A program made the translations under genes and the position numbers. Shown here piece after piece: positions 14,901 through 15,515 of a DNA stretch of 15,515 nucleotides. How positions within the stretch are numbered: the first letter of the stretch is position 1; each line of letters begins with the position of its first letter. This DNA comes from an uncultured Asticcacaulis sp. (lineage in GTDB: Bacteria; Pseudomonadota; Alphaproteobacteria; Caulobacterales; Caulobacteraceae). The DNA lies in assembly GCA_946480525.1 (NCBI GenBank), contig CAMLLA010000046.1, forward strand, positions 1 to 15,515, in the 5' to 3' direction. Below the pieces are notes generated by a model, which saw only the letters and a list, made by a program, of their open reading frames with translations, had not been told where the DNA came from and ran no database searches.

Positions 14901-15515
14901 CTACTCCGCTTCCAGCTTTGCCACATCGTCGAGCAGGCCCTTGACCGCCGCCTCGATCAGGGTGCGTCCGTCTTCGATGGTGGCCAGCGACGAGTCCGAG
15001 CCGATGCGGCCGTCGGGGAAGCGCGACCGGTAGTCGAGCGCATCGCGTATGGGACCATCGGGCGCGATCTTCGGTTCCATCGGCGCCGACTTTACGTGGT
15101 CGGGATAGGCCGCGAAGGTGACGGCGATTTCCGACGGCGTGGCATGGCTGCCGTGGCCCGTCGGATAAAGCTTGGCCGCCAGCCGCATGATGCCTGGCAG
15201 GTCCCACCAGTTCCTGAGCTTCAGGATGAAGGGGCAAGGTTCTCCCGAATAGGAATAGTGCGAATAGATCTGCGAGAAGGTCGCTTCGATGGTGGCGACA
15301 TTGCCGCCATGGCCATTGAGGAAGTAGATGCGGTCAAAGCCGTGGCGCGCCAGGGAATCGACCCAGTCCTCGATGGCCGACATGAAGGTCGTAGGCCGCA
15401 GGGAAATCGTGCCGGGGAAGCCGAGATGGTGCTGGGCCATGCCGATATTGAAGGTCGGCGCGATCAAAAGGTCGCCCTCCTTTTCGGCGGCGTGGCTGAT
15501 GATTTCCGGGCATAG
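14901..15515 (-). CDS. Creatininase-family amidohydrolase (5' end outside window)
   Basis: The last 204 codons of a metal-dependent amidohydrolase of the creatininase/creatinine amidohydrolase family. The frame stays open through the right edge (LCPEIISHAAEKEGDLLIAPTFNIG), so the N-terminal part with the first metal ligands is missing. Visible family features are GMAQHHLGFPGTISL, IYFLNGHGGN and GSHATPSEIAVTF, the last corresponding to the HAxxxET/SE region. A TTG at 15467 could be mistaken for the start but lies well inside the fold. Members hydrolyse cyclic or linear amides in creatinine degradation, riboflavin/F420 and peptide-cofactor pathways; nothing here identifies the substrate. The downstream partner is the membrane/spermidine-synthase-like fusion. 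Confidence 0.88.
   Translation of the reverse strand, partial: LCPEIISHAAEKEGDLLIAPTFNIGMAQHHLGFPGTISLRPTTFMSAIEDWVDSLARHGFDRIYFLNGHGGNVATIEATFSQIYSHYSYSGEPCPFILKLRNWWDLPGIMRLAAKLYPTGHGSHATPSEIAVTFAAYPDHVKSAPMEPKIAPDGPIRDALDYRSRFPDGRIGSDSSLATIEDGRTLIEAAVKGLLDDVAKLEAE

Overview
The window looks like a chromosomal segment of an alphaproteobacterium, most likely of the Caulobacterales (Asticcacaulis- or Caulobacter-like). The evidence is high GC, the order hemC-hemD-mitofilin-hemY divergent from tsaD-gpsA, a TTGAAC-N14-GCTACC promoter of the Caulobacter housekeeping type, and secreted plant-polysaccharide hydrolases beside core genes. The assignment is inferred from gene content and order; no 16S or other marker is present.

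Layout. (1) 1-1308: a LacI-family sugar regulator with a perfect 12-bp dyad (107-118) upstream, probably the edge of a carbohydrate locus that continues to the left. (2) 1415-5746, minus strand: a porphyrin operon read hemC, hemD, an alphaproteobacterial Mic60/mitofilin-like protein, hemY, followed by tRNA-Thr(CGT). Genes are 5 and 24 bp apart, and mitofilin and hemY overlap by 4 bp (GTGA). (3) 5747-5996: a divergent control region with a candidate promoter in each direction and a 149-bp nested palindromic repeat that would lie in the tsaD leader. (4) 5997-9744, plus strand: tsaD and gpsA (4-bp ATGA overlap), then a secreted GH35-like glycosidase whose ATG shares one base with the gpsA stop (TGATG). 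(5) 9735-10481, minus: an unrecognised membrane protein of about seven helices whose 3' end overlaps the glycosidase. (6) 10482-12571: an intergenic region with two dyad elements, then a secreted GH9 glucanase on the plus strand. (7) 12607-15515, minus: a membrane/spermidine-synthase-like fusion protein, preceded by a creatininase-family amidohydrolase that runs off the right edge.

How the parts fit. The centre is housekeeping: tetrapyrrole synthesis, tRNA t6A modification, and glycerol-3-phosphate for phospholipids. Two exported glycan hydrolases (GH35-like and GH9) and a sugar-type regulator surround it, suggesting plant cell-wall glucan use. The regulator is not next to either hydrolase, so a regulatory link is untested.

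I see no phage, transposase, CRISPR, toxin-antitoxin or defence genes, and nothing I can defend as a wholly new system. The most unusual signals are the nested palindrome in the tsaD leader, the glycosidase coupled to gpsA, and the two structured repeats upstream of the GH9 gene.
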